From Paenibacillus sp. OVF10 (GTDB lineage: Bacteria > Bacillota > Bacilli > Paenibacillales > Paenibacillaceae), in contig CP094668.1 in the NCBI GenBank assembly GCA_022836915.1, positions 2,604,001-2,668,000 on the forward strand: a stretch of DNA of 64,000 bases. Direction: 5' to 3'. The translations under genes and the position numbers were made by a program. A model generated the notes under the pieces. It did not search any database and was not told the DNA's origin. It worked only from the letters and a program-made list of their open reading frames with translations. Below are positions 56,557 to 64,000 of this stretch, in pieces. Numbering within the stretch: position 1 is the first letter of the stretch; each line of letters starts with the position of its first letter.

Positions 56557-57246
56557 ATGCGCTCAACTATTTTGATTGTGGATGATGACGAAAAAATTGT
56601 ATCCATGCTCCGCCGGGGGCTGGCTTTTGAAGGATATGAGGTACAGACGGCTTCCAACGGAGCTGAAGGTCTCAGCAAACTGATGGACAAGGAGCCGGAC
56701 ATCGTTGTGCTGGATGTGATGATGCCGCAGATTGACGGATTTGAGGTATGTCGCAGATTGAGAGAAGCAGGCAGTAAAGTGCCTGTGCTGATGCTGACGG
56801 CCAAGGATGAAGTGCAGAGCCGCGTGACCGGACTGGACACGGGAGCCGATGACTACCTTGTAAAACCTTTTGCGCTGGAAGAATTATTGGCACGTGTCCG
56901 TGCATTGCTGCGCCGCAAGTCTGATAGTGGGGGTACGCCGGACAACCGCTTAATGTATGAAGATATCATTTTGGACAATGACTCACGTGAAGTATTGCGA
57001 GATGGGCAGCGTCTGGAGCTGACTGCCAAAGAATTCGAACTGTTGAATCTGTTCATGCAAAATCCAAGACGGGTACTTTCCCGTGATCTGATTATGGATA
57101 AAATCTGGGGTTATGATTACAGCGGTGAGTCTAATGTGCTTGAAGTGTACATTGCCATGCTCAGACAGAAGACCGAAGAATACGGTGGCAAGCGTCTAAT
57201 CCAGACCATCCGGGGAGCCGGCTATATCCTGAGAGGTGACTCCTGA
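56557..57246 (+). CDS. OmpR-family response regulator, MprA-like
   Basis: 229 residues. Receiver: ILIVDDDEKIVSMLRRGLAF, phospho-Asp in VVLDVMMPQIDGFEVCR, switch LTAKDEVQSRVTGLDTGADD, Lys in YLVKPFALEELLARVRALL. The winged-helix effector includes ELTAKEFELLNLFMQNP and TIRGAGYILRG. The sequence is close to the MprA type known from actinobacteria, whose regulon includes an HtrA-family protease. RBS AGGAG. The kinase starts one base after the stop. Confidence 0.9.
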   Translation: MRSTILIVDDDEKIVSMLRRGLAFEGYEVQTASNGAEGLSKLMDKEPDIVVLDVMMPQIDGFEVCRRLREAGSKVPVLMLTAKDEVQSRVTGLDTGADDYLVKPFALEELLARVRALLRRKSDSGGTPDNRLMYEDIILDNDSREVLRDGQRLELTAKEFELLNLFMQNPRRVLSRDLIMDKIWGYDYSGESNVLEVYIAMLRQKTEEYGGKRLIQTIRGAGYILRGDS

Positions 57247-57247
57247 T

Positions 57248-58707
57248 ATGTCCATCCGGTTAAGACTAACCGCATGGTATTCTGGCATTTTGGCGGCTGT
57301 TCTTATCTTTTGGGGCGTTGTAATCTATGCCTTTGTTTATTTTAACTCCTATCAGGAAGTCGAACAGCAATTGAAGGTGAAGAGTACCCGGATTACGGAG
57401 CAGATCGGTGTTAATCCTCTTTCACAGTCGTTGGATCTGGACCCATTTACAGAGAGTCAGCTTCAGGAGGCACAAATCTATATTCAACTCTGGGATTACC
57501 AGAGCCGCTCGGGCATAATTTCCGGCAATATGAAGAAATTAGGGATTCAGTTTCCGGTATTAAAAACCAATGAAATTCTTGAAAAGCGTGGCATATCCAA
57601 GATCTATGTGGATGGGACACCGTTTCTGGTGAATCAGCTTCCCTTTCTCTTCAGGGTACCAATGAAGTACGTGGAATTCTTCAGGTTGGTGCGAATGTAA
57701 GTTCACAGGAGCGCCTGTTGGAAGCGTTGCTTAATATTTTGGTTTTTGGTTGGCTGGTAGCGATGGCCCTCGCTATTACCTCAGGTCTCGTCTTGGCTCG
57801 CAAGTCGATGCGTCCGCTCGTGACTGTCATTGATGCCGCCAATCAGATTCAATCGGGAGATGACTTAAGTGTACGTATTCAATATGCTGGGCCGAAGGAT
57901 GAGATCGGGCGTCTGATTGAAACGGTGAATAATATGCTTGAACGTACAGAATTGTCATTCCGCGGTTTGGAGGAGACGAATGCTGCCCAGCGCCGCTTTG
58001 TATCCGATGCATCGCATGAACTGCGTACGCCGCTGACCACCATTCGCGGGAACGTGGACTTCCTGAAGAAGTTATGGGATCAGGAGGGAACCGACCGACC
58101 GAATCTGGATGAGGAGACCGTCAAACAAATGTCGCTGGAAGCCATTGAAGACATGGCGGACGAGGGAAAACGTATGAGCAGGCTGATCAGCGACATGTTA
58201 TCGCTGGCGAGAGCGGATACGGGTCAGAAAATTGAACTGAATCCGATCCCGCTGCAGATTCTCGTACAGGAAGTAGCACGCAGAGCACAATTTCTGGATC
58301 GTCAGGCAGATTGGCTTCCGGGAGATTTTTCCATCCTTAACGGCATTTATGTGAACGGTAGCAAGGACTATCTGCAACAGATGTTATTTATCTTCATCGA
58401 AAATGCATTTAAATACACACCTGAAGGCTCTGTGACGCTGGATGCCGTATTATACAAAGGCCAAGTGGGACTACGCATCAGCGACACCGGTATTGGGATG
58501 GATCGGGACGAAGTGCCGTTCATCTTTGATCGCTTCTATCGGGCAGATGAATCCCGCGGGGCTACACCGGGCATAGGTCTGGGACTTTCGATTGCGAAGT
58601 GGATTATTGAGGAACACCATGGATCGGTTGAGGTTGTGACCAGACGTGGAGAAGGAACCACCTTTATTATCTGGTTGCCGGTTGTCTTTGCTCCGCCTAT
58701 CGAATAA
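57248..58707 (+). CDS. Sensor histidine kinase, partner of the OmpR-type regulator (frameshifted)
   Basis: About 486 residues. Helix 1 (10-30), an extracytoplasmic sensor of about 130 residues, helix 2, HAMP ([20 protein letters not shown]), HisKA with [18 protein letters not shown], and HATPase ([50 protein letters not shown]). One T is missing at 57650-57651; repair gives [20 protein letters not shown]. Cotranscribed with the regulator. The ligand is not readable; adjacency to htrA suggests envelope or secretion stress. Confidence 0.88.
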
Positions 58708-58716
58708 AGGTATAAT
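58688..58716 (+). promoter_or_regulatory. Promoter of ispH
   Basis: TTGCTC (58688-58693), 17 bases, TATAAT (58711-58716), overlapping the end of the kinase gene. Confidence 0.65.
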
Positions 58717-58774
58717 AGACAGGACTGCAATTACATCGGCAACGTTGCCGAGAAAGAAAGCGGGTGGCAACCAA

Positions 58775-59743
58775 GTGGAAGTACTACGAATTTCGCCGCG
58801 GGGATATTGTTACGGCGTTGTGGATGCGATGGTGCTCGCGCGTCAAGCGGCACGCAATCTGGATTTACCACGACCTATTTATATATTGGGTATGATTGTG
58901 CATAACCAACATGTGACGGATTCCTTTGAAGATGAAGGTATTATTACATTGGATGGTCCGAACCGGATGGATATTTTGAGCCAAGTGGAGAGTGGCACGA
59001 TTATTTTCACAGCTCACGGTGTATCTCCTGAAGTGCGAAAGTTGGCACGGGACAAAGGATTGACAACAGTGGATGCAACATGCCCTGATGTCACCAAGAC
59101 CCATGATCTCATTCGGGAGAAGACGGCAGAGGGTTATCAGATCATCTATATCGGCAAAAAGAATCACCCTGAACCAGAAGGTGCCGTAGGTGTTGCACCA
59201 GATCTCGTTCATCTCATCGAGAAGGAAGAAGAGATCGAAGAACTGAACGTATCTCCAGGCAAAATCCTTATTACGAATCAGACAACGATGAGCCAGTGGG
59301 ATATCAAACACATTATGAGCCGTCTGCTGGAGAAGTTTCCGGGCGCAGAGATTCATAATGAGATTTGCCTCGCAACTCAGGTTCGTCAGGAAGCTGTTGC
59401 TGAACAGGCAGGTCAAGCGGACCTGGTTATCGTGGTGGGTGATCCTCGCAGCAATAACTCTAATCGTCTGGCACAAGTGTCGGAGGAGATCGCCGGGGTT
59501 ACGGCCTACCGTGTATCCGATGTCTCCGAGATTCAGCAAGAATGGCTGAAAGGTGTAAATAAGGTGGCTGTTACTTCGGGTGCATCAACACCAACACCGA
59601 TTACGAAGGAAGTCATCCTTTATCTGGAGCAGTATGAACATGACAAGCCGGAGACGTGGGAGATCAAACGTACCGTGAACATGAGCAAACTGCTGCCTCC
59701 AGTTCGAGAAAAACACGTACACCATAGGGCGAAAGAAATGTAA
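58775..59743 (+). CDS. ispH: 4-hydroxy-3-methylbut-2-enyl diphosphate reductase
   Basis: 322 residues from GTG 58775 after GCGGGTGG. Last step of the MEP isoprenoid pathway, giving IPP and DMAPP. Iron-sulfur cysteines lie in [18 protein letters not shown] and [10 protein letters not shown]; other landmarks are [30 protein letters not shown] and [10 protein letters not shown]. Its own promoter overlaps the upstream kinase gene. Intact frame. Confidence 0.95.
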   Translation: MEVLRISPRGYCYGVVDAMVLARQAARNLDLPRPIYILGMIVHNQHVTDSFEDEGIITLDGPNRMDILSQVESGTIIFTAHGVSPEVRKLARDKGLTTVDATCPDVTKTHDLIREKTAEGYQIIYIGKKNHPEPEGAVGVAPDLVHLIEKEEEIEELNVSPGKILITNQTTMSQWDIKHIMSRLLEKFPGAEIHNEICLATQVRQEAVAEQAGQADLVIVVGDPRSNNSNRLAQVSEEIAGVTAYRVSDVSEIQQEWLKGVNKVAVTSGASTPTPITKEVILYLEQYEHDKPETWEIKRTVNMSKLLPPVREKHVHHRAKEM

Positions 59744-59789
59744 AATGTAAGTCTACGTGTATGTGAATTGCAAACGAGTTGTGAATGAG

Positions 59790-59844
59790 AAGAACCCTGT
59801 TACGCAGATCCGAATGTCGGAGCCTGTGGAGCAGGGTTCTTTTT
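59790..59844 (+). terminator. Terminator after ispH
   Basis: AGAACCCTG/CAGGGTTCT stem with additional inner pairing and T5. Confidence 0.85.
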
Positions 59845-59869
59845 GATATAGGGATAAAGAATGTGTACC

Positions 59870-59898
59870 TTGACGCAATAGGAGAAATATGTTATATT
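59870..59898 (+). promoter_or_regulatory. Promoter of aroF
   Basis: TTGACG (59870-59875), 17 bases, TATATT (59893-59898). Confidence 0.75.
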
Positions 59899-59915
59899 CA
59901 CTTTAACGGATAAAA

Positions 59916-59941
59916 GCTTAAAAGCGAACAAGCGTTTAAGC
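59916..59941 (+). promoter_or_regulatory. Hairpin in the aroF leader
   Basis: GCTTAAAAGC (59916-59925) and GCGTTTAAGC (59932-59941): nine of ten pairs, loop GAACAA, starting about 11 bases after the predicted transcription start. Could be an operator or an mRNA stabiliser. Confidence 0.4.
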
Positions 59942-60019
59942 GCGACAGAGTTTTTATATTTAATCAGACGCACATTAAGAAATTATGGTGCTCTCATACA
60001 AGGAAGGATGGGAATTAAT

Positions 60020-61082
60020 ATGATCGTTATTGCAGGCAAGGCTACGCCGGAGGAACAGATTCAGGATATCGTTGCAGTTATTGAAAAAGAAGGGCTTCAG
60101 GTGCATATCTCTCGCGGAGAGGATCGTACTATCATTGGTTTGATTGGTAAAGTTGAACCTAAAATGCAAGAGCATCTTCGCCAAATGAAAGGTGTCGAGA
60201 ATGTCGTTAAAATCTCGAAGTCCTACAAATTGGCAAGTCGTGACTTCCATCCGGAAGATACGGTGATCTCCATCAAGGGTGTAGATATCGGCGGAAAAGA
60301 ACTTGTTGTCATGGGTGGACCATGTGCGGTTGAATCCGCTGCACAGATTGATGAGATTGCCGGGCTTGTGAAAGCTGCTGGTGGGCAAGTGTTACGTGGG
60401 GAGCATTTAAGCCTCGTACGGGTCCTTACAGCTTCCAGGGAACGGGCGTAGAGGGATTGATCATGATGGCGGAAGCAGGAAGAAACATGACCTGCTGACC
60501 ATTACAGAAGTCATGACACCCGAATATGTGGATATTTGCGCCGAGTACGCCGATATTCTGCAAGTAGGTACACGTAACATGCAGAACTTTGACCTGCTCC
60601 GCAAATTGGGTGAGTGCGGCAAACCGGTATTGTTGAAACGTGGTTTCAGTGCGACATACGATGAATTGTTGAATGCGGCTGAATACATTCTTGCGGGTGG
60701 TAACCCAAATGTTATGCTGTGTGAGCGTGGTATTCGTACGTTTGAATCCTACACACGGAATACGCTGGATCTGTCAGCGATCCCTGTTCTGCAGTCTCTG
60801 AGCCATTTGCCGGTTATTTCCGATCCGAGCCATGGTACTGGACGCCGTGAACTGGTAGAACCGATGACAAAAGCTTCCGTTGCTGCGGGTGCCAATGGCC
60901 TGATCATTGAAATGCATACCGATCCGGATAACTCCATGACAGGAGATGGTGTGCAATCCTTGTTCCCTGACCAATTCGCCAACCTGTTGCAGGATCTGGA
61001 GAAATTGGCACCAATCGTGGGTAAATCATTCAGCACAGCCAAACAACCGGCAGAATTTTTCCCGGCACGTGTAGGCGTATAA
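60020..61082 (+). CDS. aroF: 3-deoxy-7-phosphoheptulonate synthase (two frameshifts)
   Basis: About 354 residues from ATG 60020. An N-terminal ferredoxin-like regulatory domain ([39 protein letters not shown]) precedes the TIM barrel of the KDO8P/DAHP synthase family ([47 protein letters not shown]). First step of the shikimate pathway. The N-terminal domain normally carries aromatic amino-acid feedback. One G is missing in the G4 run 60398-60401 (restores [20 protein letters not shown]) and one A at 60483-60485 (restores [14 protein letters not shown]). Confidence 0.9.
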
Positions 61083-61115
61083 TAAGAATTTCATAGTCAA
61101 GGTCTGGATCATCAT

Positions 61116-61174
61116 CCGGGCATCTCCTCTGGTCTCGTTCATTGCAACGGAATCAGATAGATGCTCGGTTTTTT
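61116..61174 (+). terminator. Terminator after aroF
   Basis: CCGGGCATC/GATGCTCGG (one G-T) with T6. Confidence 0.8.
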
Positions 61175-61341
61175 GCATATTTTGCAGTTTTGAACGTATT
61201 TATTAATCAATGGTGATAAGAAACATTTATGATGTGAAGTTTTTTCCATGATTTAGGTTAAAATAGAGGTCGCTTTACCGCATTAAACCAGTTAAATGTA
61301 TATGAAACTAGTTGTTATATGAATTTATGTTATTTATAAAG

Positions 61342-61358
61342 TGTGAGTATATCTAACA
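61342..61358. promoter_or_regulatory. GlnR/TnrA-type operator upstream of glnA
   Basis: TGTGA-GTATATC-TAACA matches the consensus TGTNA-N7-TNACA exactly. It lies 27 bases before the glnA -35 element. Confidence 0.75.
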
Positions 61359-61385
61359 TCCCTTCAAAAATACCTTACATAAGTA

Positions 61386-61415
61386 TTGACGATGTCAGGT
61401 TTTAAAATTTATAAT
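61386..61415 (+). promoter_or_regulatory. Promoter of glnA
   Basis: TTGACG (61386-61391), 18 bases, TATAAT (61410-61415). The leader before the ATG is about 75 nt. Confidence 0.75.
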
Positions 61416-61494
61416 GACGACAGAAAAAAATTCGAATTTAGACATTTTCTTAGTGGGGTTGTTTAATGTTCGGAATATTTGGGAGGACGAATAC

Positions 61495-62918
61495 ATGTCG
61501 GTTGAAAACGTATTGAAATCAATTCAAGAGAACAACATCGAGTGGGTAGATTTTCGTTTTGTAGATTTAGCTGGTCGTGCACATCACATCTCGTTGCCAG
61601 CTTCGGCTGTTGATGCAGACACGTTCGTAAATGGAGTAGCTTTTGACGGTTCTTCTATCCAAGGTTTCCGCGGAATTGAAGAGTCCGATATGGTTATGAT
61701 GCCAGACCCTGAAGCGACTTATGTCGATCCGTTCACTGCACACCCTACATTGAATGTTATGTGTGACATCTTCACTCCGGATGGCGAGCGTTATGAGCGT
61801 GACCCACGCAGCATCGCTGTTAAAGCAGAAGCTTATTTGCAAGAGAGCGGTGTAGGTACAGCGGCATTCTTCGCACCTGAATCCGAGTTCTTCATCTTCG
61901 ACGATGTACGTTATGAGAGCGGCACGAACAGCTCTTCCTACTATGTAGATTCCGAAGAAGCTTCATGGAACACCAACCGCAAAGAAGAAGGCGGTAACCT
62001 GGGCTTCAAAGTTCGCACTAAAGGTGGATATGTTCCAGTAGCGCCAGTGGATACACAACAAGATATTCGTAGCGAAATGTGTCGTCTTTTGGAAGAAGCA
62101 GGCCTGTCGATCGAGCGTCATCACCATGAAGTGGCGACAGCGGGTCAAGCTGAAATCAACTTCCGTTTTGATACACTGAAGAAAACAGCAGATAACCTGC
62201 TTGCATACAAATACATCGTGCACAACACTGCACGTCAATATGGTAAAGTAGCAACATTCATGCCAAAACCATTGTTCGGTGATAATGGTAGCGGAATGCA
62301 CGTTCACCAATCCATCTTTGATGGCGATTCCCCATTGTTCTATGACAAAGCGGGATATGCTAACCTGAGTGAAATGGCACTGCACTACATCGGAGGTATC
62401 TTGTACCATGCTCCGGCACTGATCGCTTTGACTAACCCTAGTACAAACTCATTCAAACGTCTTGTACCTGGTTACGAAGCACCAGTTAACCTGGTTTACT
62501 CCAAAGGTAACCGTTCCGCAGCAGTTCGTATTCCGGTTGCAGCTGTGACACCAAAAGGTTGTCGTATCGAGTTCCGTACACCAGACTCCACAGCTAACCC
62601 ATACTTGGCATTCTCCGCAATGTTGATGGCTGGTCTGGATGGAATCAAACGCAAAATCAACCCAACTGAGCTTGGATATGGTCCGCTCGATAAAAACATC
62701 TATGACCTGTCTGATGCAGATAAAGAAAACATCCGCAGTGTGCCAGCTTCCTCGAAGAAGCACTTGATGCATTGGCAGCTGATAACGAGTTCTTGACTGA
62801 AGGCGGCGTATTCACAAAAGAATTCATTGAAAACTACATCAACCTCAAACGTGATGAAGCAAAAGCAGTAGCGATCCGCATTCATCCGCACGAGTACAGC
62901 CTCTACTTCGACTGCTAA
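61495..62918 (+). CDS. glnA: Glutamine synthetase, beta-type class I (frameshifted)
   Basis: About 474 residues from ATG 61495 after GGGAGG. It makes glutamine from glutamate and ammonia. Motifs: VAFDGSSIQGFRGIEESDM, APESEFFIFDDVRY, HHHEVATAGQAEINFRF, MPKPLFGDNGSGMHVHQS and NRSAAVRIP. Unlike the 444-residue B. subtilis enzyme it carries the extra segment after FFIFDD (SEEASWNTNRKEEGGN) and the KNIYDLS tyrosine (Tyr403) of beta-type enzymes, the adenylylation position in enterics. One C is missing at 62750-62751; repair gives PASLEEALDALAADNEF. No glnR lies adjacent; a GlnR-type box precedes the promoter. Confidence 0.92.
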
Positions 62919-62952
62919 TCGGTCGGGGTCGGAACAGTTCTTGTTCCAACTT

Positions 62953-62994
62953 AAAGCCTCCGGGACACGCTCTCGGAGGCTTTTCCTTGAATTA
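62953..62994 (+). terminator. Terminator after glnA
   Basis: GCCTCCG/CGGAGGC stem with TTTT; preceded by a small GGAAC/GTTCC hairpin. Confidence 0.85.
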
Positions 62995-63058
62995 AACAAT
63001 GTAGTGCTTTAACTTTGCAGGGTGATAAAGGAATTTGATGACCTGAATTCAACACTTC

Positions 63059-63237
63059 AGTGCATATTGCCCTTGAAGCAGATAGAGAATACTGATATCA
63101 TAGCGATAATATTCACTTTGAGTGCATTTTGCACAAATCCATAGAGCGACTTTCAATAAGTAAGATATAGATCAAAATGATTCGATTGGTCTAAATCTTA
63201 TACCCGTGAGCGATTCTAATCGAATTGTGCAAAATGC
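63059..63237 (+). promoter_or_regulatory. Structured serC upstream region with repeated AGTGCAT-TTGC motif
   Basis: AGTGCATATTGC (63059-63070) and AGTGCATTTTGC (63121-63132) are direct repeats. The 20-base arm AATCGAATTGTGCAAAATGC (63218-63237) is complementary to two separated left segments: GCATTTTGCACAA (63124-63136) and ATTCGATT (63180-63187). The result is a possible three-way RNA junction or a set of operators. Confidence 0.5.
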
Positions 63238-63280
63238 TGTTTGTATGTCAGAGTTACGGATGGAAAGGGCGGGGGATTTT

Positions 63281-64000
63281 GTGACAAAAAGAGCGTATAA
63301 CTTTAATGCAGGACCTGCGGCGTTACCACTTGAGGTACTGGAGCGTGCACAGGCGGAATTTGTAGATTTTCGTAATACAGGCATGTCGATTATGGAGATG
63401 TCTCACCGTGGAGCGGTGTATGAGTCTGTACATAATGAAGCTCAGGAGCGGTTGTTGTCGCTTCTAGGCAATCCAAAAGGATACAAGGTTCTCTTTCTGC
63501 AGGGCGGTGCAAGCACTCAGTTCGCGATGTTGCCAATGAACCTGCTCGGTGCAGGGCAGACTGCAAGTTACGTGATGACTGGCAGCTGGGCCAAAAAGGC
63601 TCTGTCTGAGGCGAAATTGATTGGCGAGACACATGTTGCTGCATCTTCAGAAGCAGAGAAGTTCATGAAATTGCCGGATGTTTCGAATCTGAGTTTGCCA
63701 GAACGTACGGCTTATGTACATCTGACTTCCAACGAAACGATCGAAGGTACGCAATTCAAGTCGTTCCCGGATACCGGTTCAGTACCTCTGATTGCGGACA
63801 TGTCGAGTGATATTTTCTGTAAACCATTTGATCTTAATCAGTTTGGCATGATCTACGCGGGTGCACAGAAGAACCTGGGTCCATCCGGAATTACGGTTGT
63901 AATTGCTCGTGAGGAACTGGTGAGCGAATCGCCTAAAACGATTCCAACCATGCTTCGTTACAGCACACATGTAGATAACAACTCCCTGTACAATACGCCG
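63281..64000 (+). CDS. serC: Phosphoserine aminotransferase (3' end beyond window)
   Basis: 240 codons from GTG 63281 to the window end without a stop. The start follows GGGCGGGGG. SerC features: RAYNFNAGPAALPLEVLE, TGMSIMEMSHRG, the cofactor loop LFLQGGASTQF, SNETIEGTQF, ADMSSDIF and the PLP lysine in YAGAQKNLGPSGIT. It converts 3-phosphohydroxypyruvate to phosphoserine in serine synthesis. About two thirds of the usual 360 residues are present. The leader upstream holds an unusual repeat arrangement. Confidence 0.93.
   Translation, partial: MTKRAYNFNAGPAALPLEVLERAQAEFVDFRNTGMSIMEMSHRGAVYESVHNEAQERLLSLLGNPKGYKVLFLQGGASTQFAMLPMNLLGAGQTASYVMTGSWAKKALSEAKLIGETHVAASSEAEKFMKLPDVSNLSLPERTAYVHLTSNETIEGTQFKSFPDTGSVPLIADMSSDIFCKPFDLNQFGMIYAGAQKNLGPSGITVVIAREELVSESPKTIPTMLRYSTHVDNNSLYNTP

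Noticed and set aside
61414..61494. Longer glutamine synthetase starting at 61414
   Set aside because: That ATG overlaps the -10 element; the ATG at 61495 has GGGAGG and matches the family start.

Overview
The window looks like a chromosomal segment of a spore-forming, low-to-mid GC Gram-positive, most likely a Paenibacillus. The evidence is strong AGGAGG-type ribosome sites with many GTG and TTG starts, a gamma-type SASP, CotF-like coat proteins, a Spo0E-family phosphatase, YtxC, T-box and S-box leaders, a GlnR/TnrA-type site, LiaFSR, and futalosine-pathway MqnC. I see no rRNA, CRISPR, phage block or insertion sequence. There is one tRNA (Gly, anticodon TCC).

Layout. 0-5 kb: the end of a DUF58/DUF4129 operon, an HMGL-like aldolase and a membrane GGDEF-EAL protein. 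5-7.6 kb: tRNA-Gly and an ABC-F ATPase behind a leader with a small ORF and a terminator. 7.6-20.7 kb: T-box-pheST, a giant ZapA fusion, a cupredoxin lipoprotein, a YvlD-like protein, mutS2, a DUF350 protein with a 26-residue membrane peptide, a zinc-ribbon protein and an MFS transporter. 20.8-29.6 kb: an FAD oxidoreductase, coat proteins, an Lrp regulator with an alanine-type aminotransferase, a Spo0E-like protein, a lipoprotein, CobU, DedA, a cobalamin adenosyltransferase, an RluA-family synthase and an ArsC/Spx-like protein. 29.7-35.6 kb: a 5'-3' exonuclease, a phosphodiester glycosidase, a MOSC protein, fructokinase, an HRDC protein and CorA. 36-39.8 kb: SAM riboswitch-metA-metI-metC, a complete route from homoserine to homocysteine. 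39.9-48 kb: mqnC, an aldo/keto reductase with a zinc dehydrogenase, YitT, KhtTU and YtxC. 48-51.7 kb: T-box-thrS, a 3D-domain protein and the SASP. 51.8-59.8 kb: LiaFSR-like operon, HtrA, an OmpR-type two-component pair and ispH, which together read as an envelope-stress neighbourhood. 59.8-64 kb: aroF, glnA with a GlnR-type box, and serC running off the end.

The dominant oddity is technical. About 22 conserved genes are broken by single-base shifts, almost all at short homopolymers and almost all repaired by adding one base of the run. Such genes are annotated here as single intact-in-life CDSs. No wholly new multi-gene system is evident. The best leads are the ZapA/hendecad fusion, the ABC-F leader, the serC leader, the palindrome before liaF and the beta-type glutamine synthetase with a GlnR-type box.
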